From JACMLC01 sp963817025 (GTDB taxonomy: Bacteria; Acidobacteriota; Blastocatellia; Pyrinomonadales; Pyrinomonadaceae): a stretch of 64,000 nt of DNA. A program made the translations under genes and the position numbers. Shown here one piece after another: positions 1 to 9,450 of this stretch (positions within the stretch are counted from its first letter, which is position 1; every line of letters begins with the position of its first letter). The notes under the pieces are model-generated. The model worked only from the letters and a program-made list of their open reading frames with translations. It did no database searches and was not told the DNA's origin. The stretch covers positions 124,001 to 188,000 of the forward strand of contig CAWFML010000001.1 in assembly GCA_963817025.1 (NCBI GenBank). Direction: 5' to 3'.

Positions 1-66
1 AGATTTCCTTGCGACTCCAGCGCTTACATTCCCACCGGCAGACCCGGAAGCTCTGGACGCGAGCCA

Positions 67-555
67 TTAGACCTGCTTGTTCTGCTTCTGGTCGTAACCG
101 GCCTTGACCGCGCCGCCGAGGCTGCCGTCCGGCTTCTGCTCTTTGTACTCGACTTCGATTTTAGCGAAGTTGAGCGAGACTTGATCCATCGGCAGGACAT
201 CGCCGTTCGATGAGCCGCCGGTCTGATAGGACGAGACGAGCAGGTCTGTGAATTTCACTTTGAGAAATTCCTGTTGCTGTTTACCGGCCTTGCGGCAGGT
301 CAGCAAGCCTTCCTTAAAGTGCTCGCCAGTCGCACAGGCCAGAAAGAGCTTCGGGCTGGCCTTGCAGTTTCGCATCACGAAATGAAAATCGTTCATCGAA
401 ACTTTGCCCGCGCCGCCGCCGCCGCCGTAGGAGAACGTGCCCGAATTGGTCGCGCCCCACGAAAACGACTCAAGCTGAATCTCGCCCTTATGCGCGTGGT
501 CACCGCTTTCGCCTTCAACCCCGGTAATCTTTAAGAACATGTCAACCGCTGCCAT
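67..555 (-). CDS. hcp: T6SS tube protein Hcp
   Basis: Hcp hexamers stack into the inner tube of the type VI secretion system, which the sheath drives into target cells. The 162-residue length is normal for the family. The N-terminus MAAVDMFLKITGVEGES, the acidic/His stretch, the FSWG segment and the glycine-rich loop near residue 45 (YGGGGGAGK) followed by VSMNDF are typical Hcp signatures. The ATG is preceded by a strong AAAGGAG seven bases upstream, fitting a highly expressed structural protein. It lies 374 bp beyond tssC, separated by a hairpin at 884-917, so it may be transcribed partly on its own. Hcp can also carry effectors, but no extra C-terminal domain is present here. Confidence 0.95.
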   Translation of the reverse strand: MAAVDMFLKITGVEGESGDHAHKGEIQLESFSWGATNSGTFSYGGGGGAGKVSMNDFHFVMRNCKASPKLFLACATGEHFKEGLLTCRKAGKQQQEFLKVKFTDLLVSSYQTGGSSNGDVLPMDQVSLNFAKIEVEYKEQKPDGSLGGAVKAGYDQKQNKQV

Positions 556-883
556 TGTTGTATCTCCTTTCGAGAGTGGGAATGGAAGTCTGAATCTCTC
601 AGCCTCTTCCGGATGTCTTTAAGTTTCCAAAAATCTTGTCACTTATAATTGCGTAGCCGCGGCCGCATAAGTATCATGCGCGCCGGGATTTTTTTTCAGC
701 GACATCTTCGCGCGCCTTGCCGGAGCCTCATCCCTGAGCGTCAAAGCTCCGTCTCGCCATCCTGCAATTATTCTTTAGCTGTTAGCTCTGTGCATCTCAT
801 CGTCGTTGCCATCAGAGACGCACGCCCAAAGTAGATTTGCGCTCTTGCGGCCTCATCCAAAAAGCGTTGTGGCAAGTTATTTG
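556..883. other. intergenic region between tssC and hcp
   Basis: A stretch of about 330 bases with no convincing gene. Short reading frames exist but have no ribosome binding site or recognisable product. It should hold the 5' leader and possibly a separate promoter of hcp. I see AT-rich sequence near 640-655 (in plus orientation tcacttataattg) that could be part of a promoter, but no clear -35/-10 pair. Confidence 0.4.
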
Positions 884-917
884 ATGAGAGGCCAAAAAGG
901 CTCTTTTGGCCTCTCAT
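884..917 (-). terminator. perfect 14-bp hairpin between tssC and hcp
   Basis: The arms ATGAGAGGCCAAAA (884-897) and TTTTGGCCTCTCAT (904-917) are perfectly complementary with a six-base loop. The hairpin begins 12 bases after the tssC stop on the minus strand. There is no long T tract after the stem in either direction, so it could be a terminator, a transcript-stabilising 3' hairpin, or an attenuator that separates sheath and tube expression. Confidence 0.6.
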
Positions 918-928
918 TTGAAACAAAT

Positions 929-2422
929 TTACTTGTTAACCGGCGGCGGAAGCTCCGCGACCAGCCGCAGTGAAACCGACAACTCGTCCAGTTGGAAGTG
1001 CGGGCGAAGGAAAGCCACAGCCTTGTAGACGCCGGGCTTGCCGGGGACTTCCGCCACCTCGATTCGCGCCTCACGAAGCGGGAACTGGGCTTTGGTCGCA
1101 GGGCTGGCGGTGTCGTCCTCAGTCACGTAATTATTGATCCAGCGATTGAGGAACATCTCGCAGTCTTTGCGCGACATAAAGCTGCCGATCTTGTCGCGCA
1201 TCATCGCTTTCAGGTAATGCGCGAAACGCGAGACGGCAAACATATATTGAAGCTGGGTCGAGAGCCGCGCGTTGGCATTGGCAAAGTCCGTGTCATACTT
1301 TTTGGCCTTGTTGGCGGATTGCGCGCCGAAGAAGGCTGCATAATCGGTGTTCTTGCAATGCACGAGCGGGATAAATCCGAGGTCTGAGAACTCTTTCTCG
1401 CGCCGGTCGGTGATGGAAATCTCCGTCGGGCATTTGAGCGCGACTTCACCTTCGTCTGTCTGGAACGTGTGCGACGGCAAGCCCTGAACGAGGCCGCCGC
1501 CTTCCACGCCGCGAATCGCCACGCACCAGTTATACATCGCAAACGCTTCGGTCAGGCGCGTGCCGAAAGAGTAAGCGGCATTGCCCCACAAATATTTCTT
1601 GTGATCCTTGCCGTCCACGTCTTCCTCGAAATTAAAGTTCTCGGTCGGGATGGTTTCCTGCCCGTATGGCAGGCGCATCAAAGTATGCGGCAAGGTAAGG
1701 CCCACGTAGCGCGAATCCTCTGACTCGCGGAAAGAGCGCCACTTGACATACTCCGTGCGGTCGAAAATCTTTGCCAGATCGCGCACTTCCGTCAGGTCTG
1801 TGAAGGTGTCCCACCCGAACAGACCGGCTGAAGCCGCAGAGATGAACGGCGCGTGGGCCGCCGCCGCGACGTTCGAGATTTTTTCGAGCAGGGCCATGTC
1901 CTGCGGGTGATTGCCGAACTCGTAGTCGCCGATCAATGTTCCGAAGGGAGCGCCGCCAAAAGTTCCAAACTCCTCTTCGTAGACTTTCTTGAAGAGCGCA
2001 GACTGGTCAAACTCCGCCGCGCGCTCAAGGTCTTTCAAGAGGTCTTTCTTGGAAACGTTCATGACGCGAATCTTGAGCATCGTGCTGGTCTCGCTGTTGT
2101 GAACCAGATGATGCAGGCCGCGCCAAGAGCCTTCGAGCTTTTGAAACTCTTCGGCGTGCATGATTTCGTTGAGCTGCGCCGAGAGCAGCTTGTCTATGGC
2201 GGCGATGCGGGCGTTGATGGTGGCTTCCATGTCTTTGGAGATGACCATCTGCCCTTGCATGACCTGCTGGACAAATTCCGCAATCATGTCTTTGGCGCGT
2301 TCCGTCTGGCTCTCATCGCGCACGAGTCGTCCCTCGTCAAGAATACGGCTCAGCAGGTCTGTCTCGCCCTGCTGCTCTTCGGTGACGACGGCTGCGCCTT
2401 TCTTTTCCACATTCTTACTCAT
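929..2422 (-). CDS. tssC: T6SS contractile sheath large subunit TssC
   Basis: TssC (EvpB/VipB/ImpC family) forms the contractile sheath with TssB around the Hcp tube. The 497-residue length matches the family. Recognisable family segments are ERAKDMIAEFVQQ near residue 40, KLEGSWRGLHHLV near 95, the FGTLIGDYEFGNHPQDMALL stretch near 160 and the RFAHYLKAMMRDKIG segment in the C-terminal part. The start codon overlaps the end of tssB by 8 bases and has AGGAGG nine bases upstream, which points to translational coupling and matched amounts of the two sheath proteins. Confidence 0.96.
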   Translation of the reverse strand: MSKNVEKKGAAVVTEEQQGETDLLSRILDEGRLVRDESQTERAKDMIAEFVQQVMQGQMVISKDMEATINARIAAIDKLLSAQLNEIMHAEEFQKLEGSWRGLHHLVHNSETSTMLKIRVMNVSKKDLLKDLERAAEFDQSALFKKVYEEEFGTFGGAPFGTLIGDYEFGNHPQDMALLEKISNVAAAAHAPFISAASAGLFGWDTFTDLTEVRDLAKIFDRTEYVKWRSFRESEDSRYVGLTLPHTLMRLPYGQETIPTENFNFEEDVDGKDHKKYLWGNAAYSFGTRLTEAFAMYNWCVAIRGVEGGGLVQGLPSHTFQTDEGEVALKCPTEISITDRREKEFSDLGFIPLVHCKNTDYAAFFGAQSANKAKKYDTDFANANARLSTQLQYMFAVSRFAHYLKAMMRDKIGSFMSRKDCEMFLNRWINNYVTEDDTASPATKAQFPLREARIEVAEVPGKPGVYKAVAFLRPHFQLDELSVSLRLVAELPPPVNK

Positions 2423-2966
2423 TGGGCTGCTCCTCCTTTGTCCCGCCGCCGTCCGCGCCTGTGGCTTCGATGCCGAGCTGCTCGCTCAACTGTTTCTGCG
2501 CGCCGGTGTTGCTGATGATTTCCTGAAGCAGTTCTTCCAGCTTGTCATTGCCGTCCATCTTCGAGAGCAGGTCTGACAATTTTTTGCGGGCTTCGACCAG
2601 CCGCCGAAGCGGCTCGACCTGATTGACAAGCTGGTCAGGCTCGAAATCCTCGATGCTGTTAAAGCGCATCTCGACGTTCATCTTGCTGCCGTCGTCCGTC
2701 AGCTTGTTGTCCACGCGATAGGCGAGGCGGGGCTTTATCCCGCTCAAGACCTGATTAAAGTTGTCGCGGTCTATCTCAACGAACTTGCGATCCTTGAGTC
2801 GTGGCAGGGGCTGATCCGGCTTGCCGGAGAAGTCGCCCAGCACGCCGACCACGAAAGGCAGTTCCTTTAACTCGATTGCGCCGCCGATCTCCACGTCGTA
2901 AGTAATATGCACACGCGGCGGGCGAACGCGGTCGAGTTTATGTTGTGTGCTCTCCTTTTTGGGCAT
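2415..2966 (-). CDS. tssB: T6SS contractile sheath small subunit TssB
   Basis: TssB (VipA/ImpB family) pairs with TssC in the sheath. After MPKKESTQHKLDRVRPPRVHITYDVE comes the typical ELPFVVGVLGDFSG motif, then RKFVEIDRDNFNQVL and a C-terminal helical region used for sheath assembly. I chose the ATG at 2966 (183 residues) because AAAGGAG sits eight bases upstream; a GTG nine bases earlier overlaps that Shine-Dalgarno sequence. It is followed directly by tssC with an 8-base overlap. In systems with TagJ, the TssB N-terminal helix binds TagJ; a tagJ gene is present upstream. Confidence 0.95.
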   Translation of the reverse strand: MPKKESTQHKLDRVRPPRVHITYDVEIGGAIELKELPFVVGVLGDFSGKPDQPLPRLKDRKFVEIDRDNFNQVLSGIKPRLAYRVDNKLTDDGSKMNVEMRFNSIEDFEPDQLVNQVEPLRRLVEARKKLSDLLSKMDGNDKLEELLQEIISNTGAQKQLSEQLGIEATGADGGGTKEEQPNE

Positions 2967-3147
2967 AAGGGTCACTCCTTTCTAGGTTTGCAGTAGACGG
3001 GTTCGCGGTTGGACTCCAACCGGCTTGATCGAATGATTAATCGTCCACATGGTTAAGGGTTGTTGGTTCTTCATCATTTTGTTGTGACTTGAAACAATCG
3101 CCTCACTGCTTTCGGTCACAGCGTAAAAAAACTTGCAGGCGTCGGCT

Positions 3148-4311
3148 CTATTCTCCTTCACCGCTGCCGTCAAACGGCGTGTTGAGGCCGAGCGTCTCGC
3201 GCAGTTGTCCGAGCACTGCGTCGTCTTTAATCACGTCCTGAAGCCACGTCTCAAGCGGCATTTGTCCCCACTTGATGGCGCGCTGAACCAGATAAGCGAC
3301 GGGGCTGTGCGGCTCTGTCCGGCGAAAATATTCGGAGACCTCTGCGAGACGGCGCAAGGCTTCTGTGCGGCTGCGGACAGGCCCGCTCCCGATGCCTGTG
3401 GCCGCGCCGCCGCCTTCCGCGCCCGCCTCTGCGCCTTCGCCGCCCTCTGCATCTGCCAACGCGTCCGGTTCAAGGAGGCGTTTCTCTTTAACGAGCTTTT
3501 CAACCAGCGTGCGAATCTCGTCGAGAGATTTTTTGAGCGTGCCGAGTCCCGGCGTTTGCCGGTCATACTTCTCGTCCATCACGCGGTCGAGAGCCTGAAA
3601 TTCTTCCCAGCACTCGTTCAGCACAAACCACTGCTCTTCATAGAATGCGCGGCGTGTCGCAGCGACGGCCTTGCGCCAGTCCTCGCCCGTCGTCTTGCCT
3701 TCTTCCAGAGCCTGTGCGCGCATCTCTTCCATCCGCGCGAGCTTGTCGGAATCCATGTCCTCAAGCTTTTCGGGAATATCAAACTGCCTCGACTGATCCC
3801 ATTGCAGATAATTGTAATTGACTCCGCCGGAGGAATCTGTGAGCGGCACTTCCTTGATCGCCATTGCCAGTTCACGATCCATCCATGAGAGAGAGTTGGC
3901 GCGCGCTTCCAGATCGCCCTCGTCAATCTCCGGGTAAAGTTTGTCCCAGTATTGCTCATGCAGCCCGCGCATGAGCTTGAGGCCGTCGCGCAGGCCGGGA
4001 AAGCCATGCAGCTTGACCAGCGATTCCGCGAGCCACGCGCAGACCTGCAAATCTTTGGTCTGAGAGGTCAGCGCGGGCGTGGCGAGATTGATGACCTGAT
4101 GATAATCCGCAGCCTTTGTCTCGCGCTGCCAGTCGCCCTGTTCAAGATTATCTTCGGCGCGACGCGCTTCGCGTATCTCGTCATGCAGGCCGGAATATTG
4201 CAGGCTCTCGCCCGCAGGATTTTCCTCGCTGATTGGCGCAAGCAGGGCTTCAAGATCGGCCACAGCCGGCACGACCGGCGCTGGTGAAGTTGTTTCGACA
4301 GCCGCCGACAT
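3148..4311 (-). CDS. tssA: T6SS baseplate/sheath-organising protein TssA
   Basis: TssA (ImpA_N family) acts in baseplate priming and tube/sheath polymerisation. The N-terminal half has the ImpA_N pattern: LEALLAPISEENPAGESLQYSGLHDEIREARR, then the residue 70-110 helices with AWLAESLVKLHGFPGLRDGL and QYWDKLYPEID. The C-terminal end has EPHSPVAYLVQRAIKWG followed by LETWLQDVI, seen in short TssA proteins. A Gly/Ala/Glu-rich linker lies near residues 290-310. GAGGAG sits eight bases before the ATG. It lies between tagJ and tssB in the same direction. Confidence 0.93.
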   Translation of the reverse strand: MSAAVETTSPAPVVPAVADLEALLAPISEENPAGESLQYSGLHDEIREARRAEDNLEQGDWQRETKAADYHQVINLATPALTSQTKDLQVCAWLAESLVKLHGFPGLRDGLKLMRGLHEQYWDKLYPEIDEGDLEARANSLSWMDRELAMAIKEVPLTDSSGGVNYNYLQWDQSRQFDIPEKLEDMDSDKLARMEEMRAQALEEGKTTGEDWRKAVAATRRAFYEEQWFVLNECWEEFQALDRVMDEKYDRQTPGLGTLKKSLDEIRTLVEKLVKEKRLLEPDALADAEGGEGAEAGAEGGGAATGIGSGPVRSRTEALRRLAEVSEYFRRTEPHSPVAYLVQRAIKWGQMPLETWLQDVIKDDAVLGQLRETLGLNTPFDGSGEGE

Positions 4312-4370
4312 TTATTCGTCTCCTCTTTCCAACTCAAACTCCGGTTTCAAAACTCAACAACAGATATAAC

Positions 4371-4469
4371 TCAACCCTTTGCGCCTTAAGTTTTAACTTT
4401 GCGCCCCCAGCGCGAAACCTCAACGTTTCACGCAAAGGCGCAAAGAGTGAAAGACTCAAGGCGCAAAGA
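4371..4469. repeat. palindromic ~100-bp element, copy 1
   Basis: Imperfect palindrome whose ends read CAACCCTTTGCGCCTTAAG and, inverted, CTCAAGGCGCAAAG, with an inner CGCGAAAC/GTTTCACGC pair. Related copies lie at 52120-52221 (opposite orientation) and 63256-63359. It sits between tagJ and tssA inside the T6SS operon. No coding capacity; it looks like a miniature non-autonomous element. Confidence 0.75.
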
Positions 4470-4503
4470 TAGCTCGTATCGTTTTGTAAGCAACTTTCTC
4501 ATT

Positions 4504-5328
4504 TCAAGCCGGTGGAGTTTCCGCCTCAACCGGAAGGGCATCGAATTCGACGCTCCGCAATTCCAGCATCGCCTTATCTTCATCATCCACTAAAAAGAGG
4601 CGCATCCCGACTCCCGTATAAAGCTCTTCGCTCGCCTGTCGCCAGTCCGTCATCCGTCCGAGCCTGACCTGATCGTTTTCATGCTGCTCAGACCCCGCAT
4701 AGAGAGTCGGCAGAAAAACTTCGCCCATCGTTCCATCGAGCGATTCGATACGGGCGGAAGCCCACAACAGGTCGCGCAAATTTTTCGGCCCGGCGATCTC
4801 TATGCGCTTGATCTGCTCGAACGGCAGCCAGGTGTACTGGTCTTTGACAATCAATTCGAGGACAGAACCCGTAGCATCATTATAGTCCCTGAAATCTTCA
4901 AACGACTTATCATTATTGAGCTTGCCGGACAAGGCTGGCCGCTCTTCTTCGGCGCGGTCGAGCAGTTCGCGCGCCTCCGCCAGATGGCCTTCGCGCAGGC
5001 GATTGTTGGCCGCGAGCAATTGGTCAACATAGGCTGGCGGCTCGGAGAGAAAGTGCGGTTGCAGGCCGTCCGTGTAAAGACGCTGGCGGTCGCGTTCGGC
5101 CTTGATGTTGTTGCGATACGCCTGCACGCCGATGGCCGTCTGCATGCTTTGATGACCGATGACATCGAGCTGCTTTTCGGCGCGTTCCCATTCGCCTGCG
5201 AAACAGAGCAGCTCGAAGAGAAAGGTACGCAGTGTCGTGTCGGTCGGACTAGCCTTCACATCGCTGATAAGCTGCTCGACGGCTCCATTCAAATCGCCGG
5301 AATCAAGCAGCGTTTTGGCCTTTTGCAT
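4504..5328 (-). CDS. tagJ: T6SS accessory protein TagJ (ImpE family)
   Basis: ImpE/SciE/TagJ proteins bind TssB and modulate sheath disassembly by ClpV. The start MQKAKTLLDSGDLNGAVEQLISDVKASPTDTTLRTFLFELLCFAGEWERAEKQLDVIG is the typical TPR-like ImpE N-terminus, and the C-terminal part carries WLPFEQIKRIEIAGPKNLRDLLWA and EVFLPTLYAGS, which are conserved in the family. The 274-residue length is normal. AAGGAG lies ten bases before the ATG. TagJ occurs in only a subset of T6SS clusters, so its presence helps to classify this one. Confidence 0.93.
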   Translation of the reverse strand: MQKAKTLLDSGDLNGAVEQLISDVKASPTDTTLRTFLFELLCFAGEWERAEKQLDVIGHQSMQTAIGVQAYRNNIKAERDRQRLYTDGLQPHFLSEPPAYVDQLLAANNRLREGHLAEARELLDRAEEERPALSGKLNNDKSFEDFRDYNDATGSVLELIVKDQYTWLPFEQIKRIEIAGPKNLRDLLWASARIESLDGTMGEVFLPTLYAGSEQHENDQVRLGRMTDWRQASEELYTGVGMRLFLVDDEDKAMLELRSVEFDALPVEAETPPA

Positions 5329-5455
5329 CTTCCGAGTTCTCCTTCCAACTTGGTAACGCGCAATTCAGAGTTCAAACAGGTCAAAAAGATAGGACAAAAA
5401 TTTAACTACTTTCTTTATTCCTGCTCTGAGTTTTACCTTTCGGTTCTGCCCTTCC

Positions 5456-8400
5456 TCATTTCTCCAGATTTTCAGGTGCGCGCAGGTTTGTAAAGAGACT
5501 GCGCTCGAACGGGTTATTTGCGCTCGACGGGCGGAGCGTGGCCTTGACGGGCACGCCGCCGATGTTCAGTTGCAGCGTGTATTGATTCTCGCCTGTCTTG
5601 TTTGCGCCGCCCGCATTGAACATCTTGAACAGACCCCATTCGCCCGGAAAAGTCTTCTCTGAAGGCTCGCCGCCGTTTGGCAGCACAGTGATTCGCGCGC
5701 CGGATGCGCCGGAACGCGTGGGCCAGATAAACTTGGCAGACGCAGGAGAAGTGCCGCGCGTCTCGACCCGCGTGCCGTCAATCTCGATAGTGATGTCCGT
5801 ATCGGTCGCGGGCTGCAAAGTGATGTCATAGCTCACTTCAGGCTGCGCGCCGTTATTCGGGAACAGGGCTTCGCGCAGGCGTCGCGCGTCATTCAGATAC
5901 TTGACGAAATCATCCGAGAACTTAAAGACGCTCGCCTCTTTCAGTTTCCACTTGCCCTGCGCGTCCTCAAACGAAGCGGCCAGCCGCTCGTTAAAGTAAG
6001 TCGTGAATTGACCGTTCGACGGATTCAGGAATCGCGCGAGGTCTGTCACGGAAGACTCGCCCGTGTCCGTGAAGGGGAAGCCGGATTCGAGCGCGTGCGC
6101 CTTCGGATAAACCTGCTCGCGCCATGTCTTTTCGATTTCCTTGTAGCCCTTGCCGTAAACCAGCACGCGCAAATTATCGAGCGGCTGTTTCAAGAGGGCT
6201 GCGACCGCAGAGGCCGGAACAGATTTAAAGCTTTCGAGCATGCGCGAGACATTCTGCTCCGCCTTCTGCAACCCTATGTCATCCTTGCCCGCCGCGAGAG
6301 CCTTCTGTGCTCCGGCCAGTTGCTCTTGCGAGAGCGGCTCGACCGAATCATGCACGCGGCGCAACTCCGCGCGATACTGAGAGATGGGCGCGGAATCGGT
6401 CTTGCCCTTTTCGCTCTGCGCGAACTGGAAGAGCGGCAGAAACTCTTTCTCAACTTTCGTGTTGCCGCCCGTCGCAGTATCTTCGGGGCTGACAAACCAG
6501 CTGATAAACCAATCCCACCAACTCTGCGCCTCCGGCTTTGCTGAAAGGTTCGTGTTGCGCGCCACTTCCTGCATCGCGCGTTCGAGCGGCGATTCGGCGG
6601 ACGAGAGAGCCTTGAGGGCCTCGACAGCATCCTCTTTGGAATTGAACTCGCGCACGCTCATCCCGCGCACGAATTTCATCCATTGATCCGTGTACTCGTT
6701 AAAGTACATCTCTTGCAGCTTGCCTATCTCGTCGCCCTGCGTGGCCGCGCTCGCCGCGCCTGTGCCCATCACCCAATCGTCTTTGCTGATCTCTTCATTG
6801 GCAGTCTCTATCGCCTGCTTCATGTGATCGCGGTAGCCTTCGATAGTAAAACTGCCGGGCACTGTGTATGCGCTGTTGAGCACGCCGCCGCCGCGCCCCG
6901 CTAAGATAGTGTCCAGATTTATCGGATTGACTTTCGTATTTATCTCAGTCGTGATGCGTTTGTAGAAACGATTGACAGCCGGATACGCCTGCAACTTCAG
7001 ACGCGATTGCGAGACCAGTTGCGGGTCAACCTTGATGTGCGGAAAGTCGTTGCGACCGGCCTGTCTGGCCCAGAAATCGAGCTGCTGCTGCGAGAGCAAT
7101 TCCATATCGGGCGGCGCATATTTTTTCCAGTAGTCGCGCAACTGGTTGGCTAGAAATGTCGGCTCGATCTTGTCTATGTGCTCGTCCGAGAGCATCAGGT
7201 AAGCTTTCAACAAATCATAATGGCGGCCTAAGATTTCTTCTTCCGATGCGGGCTTGCCGTCGGTCGAAGAGGTGGCAGAGGCAGGAGTCATCACCGGATT
7301 GCCTGAGGCAAAGGCGCGCAGGTCGCTCTCAATCGCTTTGACGACGGGCTTCTTGAAACGCTGCTCGACGATGTCGAAGTAAAGCACGCGCAGGGGTTCG
7401 TTCAATTCATTGCCCGAATACAAACCGAAGCGCAGGTAGAGCGGCGGCCTGACCTGATCGTACTGATCCAGTCGCGCCAGCATCTCTCTCAAATCGTCCG
7501 TGGATTCAAGCTCGACGCGCGCCGCCCCGGCCTCTTTCTTGAGCACATCCTTGCCCTGATCCTGCTGGATTATCTCAAGCACGCGCGTGCCGCGCTCCGT
7601 CCCGTCCTCAAGCAAACGTCGATTGGCGAAGAACGAAACCACTGCTCCGGCGAGCAGCATGAGCAACAGAACCGCTCCGGCAATAATCAGGATATTTCGC
7701 AGGCGGGGCGGACGCTTTTTCAGAGCCTGAAACGAGGCCGCAAGGTCTTTGTCTCTGAGCACGACCTCTTTGAAAAACTTTTCCGTAAAGTAGCCTTCGC
7801 CCACAGGTCGCAGGACTTCCGAGACGGCATCTTCTCTCAAGGCAGCCGTCGGAGAATTGACGGAAGATAAAGCGTTTGTGCGCGGCCCTTTGCCGTCGCC
7901 GTCCGCGCCCGGCGCAGGCGTCGCCGTAAAGTAGAAACCGCGCAGGAGCGGGCTTTCGCTAAACGGGTTGGGACGAAAGAGCACAGACGTGAACAGCCCC
8001 AGCTTGCGGCGCGATTCACCGAAGCGGGTCGGGAAATTGAAGATGCGTAGCTTTTGCGCGGCCTCTGCGGGCGCGGCTAATTTGAACAGGCGGCGGCGCA
8101 TCAGGGAACCGTAAAGGAGGTCAAACTCTGCGTCAAACATCGCGTGCGCGTTGACACTCTTTTCGAGCGGGATGGTCGCGCCCCACACTTCCGCCTGTCC
8201 TTCGCGCCGCGCCGAGTCGAAGAAATTCTTGAAGCCATCTATCGCATCCGCGTGCGTGAAGATGAGGTAGACGGGAAAGCGCGACTTGACGCGCTGCATC
8301 ACTTCGTCGAGCCGTGCGCGCAGGATTTTGGCCTGCTGCTCGATTTCCGTCTCGCTCAAACGAAGCACGCCCGACGCGCTGACTGCGAGCAGAAAACCAT

Positions 8401-9049
8401 CCAGCGGGCGGTCTTCTCTATACTTGCGCACAGTCTCTGTCAGCGCGGCCCATTCATCTCTGTCCGGGCTGTCGTTCTGATAGCGACCGGCTGTGTCCAG
8501 CAGGACAGCCGAATCCGTGACGCGCCATTCGACGCTTCTGGTCGGGCGCACGATGGTGGATTCGGCCCGCCGCTGGCTCGGCAGCGACTGGAAATCCAAG
8601 CCCGAAGAGAGCAGCAAAGAAGACTTGCCGCTTTTGAGCGGCCCGGCGGTCAGATACCACGGCAGGGCATAGACGGCATCGCCGGATTTGGCCGCGCCGA
8701 GCCGCGTGCTCTTGAGCCACTGCACGGCCTCTTCCGCGCCGCGCGTCAATTCCTCAAAAGCGCGTGCGGGGGCTTTGCCCGCTTGCGGCGCAGCGGCAGC
8801 ATCCGGCGCAGCCTCTGCTCCTCCGGCTGCGGCGGCTTCCGCTTTGGCCGCGCGCCGCTTGCGTATGGCGTTGATGACGAGCGCGAAGGGCAGCGTGATT
8901 AAGATCAGCGCGACGAGGACTATCTGATAGGTGATGCCGATGCCGTACTGCGGGCCTAGATAAAACACAATCAGGCTGGCGATTCCGTAGAAGGTCACGA
9001 GAGACGAAATGCCCAATGCGTATTTAAGCTGGTCGCCGTGCGATGACAT
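5456..9049 (-). CDS. tssM: T6SS inner-membrane protein TssM (IcmF family)
   Basis: TssM spans the inner membrane and periplasm and anchors the secretion machine with TssL (and TssJ where present). Two N-terminal membrane segments (about residues 12-32 and 38-60) are followed by a cytoplasmic region with an intact Walker A motif GPLKSGKS (136-143) and a Walker B-like VLLDTAGR (about 182-189), so nucleotide binding is likely retained. A third membrane segment (LIIAGAVLLLMLLAGAVV, about 455-475) leads into the long periplasmic part. The 1197 residues match the family. ATG at 9049 is preferred over the TTG one codon earlier, with GAGGTG close upstream. The gap to tssL is unusually long (about 400 bp) and contains a repeat element. 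Confidence 0.95.
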   Translation of the reverse strand: MSSHGDQLKYALGISSLVTFYGIASLIVFYLGPQYGIGITYQIVLVALILITLPFALVINAIRKRRAAKAEAAAAGGAEAAPDAAAAPQAGKAPARAFEELTRGAEEAVQWLKSTRLGAAKSGDAVYALPWYLTAGPLKSGKSSLLLSSGLDFQSLPSQRRAESTIVRPTRSVEWRVTDSAVLLDTAGRYQNDSPDRDEWAALTETVRKYREDRPLDGFLLAVSASGVLRLSETEIEQQAKILRARLDEVMQRVKSRFPVYLIFTHADAIDGFKNFFDSARREGQAEVWGATIPLEKSVNAHAMFDAEFDLLYGSLMRRRLFKLAAPAEAAQKLRIFNFPTRFGESRRKLGLFTSVLFRPNPFSESPLLRGFYFTATPAPGADGDGKGPRTNALSSVNSPTAALREDAVSEVLRPVGEGYFTEKFFKEVVLRDKDLAASFQALKKRPPRLRNILIIAGAVLLLMLLAGAVVSFFANRRLLEDGTERGTRVLEIIQQDQGKDVLKKEAGAARVELESTDDLREMLARLDQYDQVRPPLYLRFGLYSGNELNEPLRVLYFDIVEQRFKKPVVKAIESDLRAFASGNPVMTPASATSSTDGKPASEEEILGRHYDLLKAYLMLSDEHIDKIEPTFLANQLRDYWKKYAPPDMELLSQQQLDFWARQAGRNDFPHIKVDPQLVSQSRLKLQAYPAVNRFYKRITTEINTKVNPINLDTILAGRGGGVLNSAYTVPGSFTIEGYRDHMKQAIETANEEISKDDWVMGTGAASAATQGDEIGKLQEMYFNEYTDQWMKFVRGMSVREFNSKEDAVEALKALSSAESPLERAMQEVARNTNLSAKPEAQSWWDWFISWFVSPEDTATGGNTKVEKEFLPLFQFAQSEKGKTDSAPISQYRAELRRVHDSVEPLSQEQLAGAQKALAAGKDDIGLQKAEQNVSRMLESFKSVPASAVAALLKQPLDNLRVLVYGKGYKEIEKTWREQVYPKAHALESGFPFTDTGESSVTDLARFLNPSNGQFTTYFNERLAASFEDAQGKWKLKEASVFKFSDDFVKYLNDARRLREALFPNNGAQPEVSYDITLQPATDTDITIEIDGTRVETRGTSPASAKFIWPTRSGASGARITVLPNGGEPSEKTFPGEWGLFKMFNAGGANKTGENQYTLQLNIGGVPVKATLRPSSANNPFERSLFTNLRAPENLEK

Positions 9050-9052
9050 CAA

Positions 9053-9323
9053 TCACCTCTGGGTCGGTGTGACAACAGAACTAGCGAATCATTCTTAGTG
9101 ATTAGGAACGGGCAATAGATTTTTGCGCGGGGCCATAAAGCAACTTCGGATGAGACGAAGCCGATTGCGAGTTCCTGACCTTCTCAATCTACGAAAGCTT
9201 TTAACGAGCCTGCTGTCAAAAGTCTTTGCTAACATCTGTGGCCCAAAAAGAGCCTCGAAAGTTTCAGAACCTAGCGTTGCTTTGCATGTGTATCGCAACG
9301 CCGTTAGCCTGTCAAGCATGAAA
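9053..9323. other. unexplained spacer between tssL and tssM
   Basis: About 270 bases inside the T6SS operon, upstream of a repeat at 9324-9437. Both strands have open frames of 70-77 codons, but neither has a ribosome binding site or recognisable product. It may hold an internal promoter for tssM or be the remnant of a lost gene (some T6SS operons have tssJ or accessory genes here). Confidence 0.35.
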
Positions 9324-9437
9324 AGCAAGGATGAAGGATGAAGGCGGAAGGATGAAGGGAGCGCTATTCAAGATGAAGGCTTTAAGTTTGAACAGCATGC
9401 CCTTCATCCTTCATCCTTCCTACTTCATCCTTGCTCT
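9324..9437. repeat. GGATGAAGGC-type inverted repeat, copy 1
   Basis: The left arm is built of repeated AAGGATGAAGGATGAAGGCGG-like words, the right arm of the complementary CTTCATCCTTCATCCTTCC words, around a centre containing AACAGCATGCCCTTC. Other copies are at 10175-10287 and 26018-26164. Located just after the tssL stop codon. Confidence 0.75.
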
Positions 9438-9450
9438 TGATCCTTGCTCT

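Noticed and set aside
3133..3888. 251-codon plus-strand open frame opposite tssA
   Set aside because: Cys/Phe/Leu-rich shadow of tssA with no family features.
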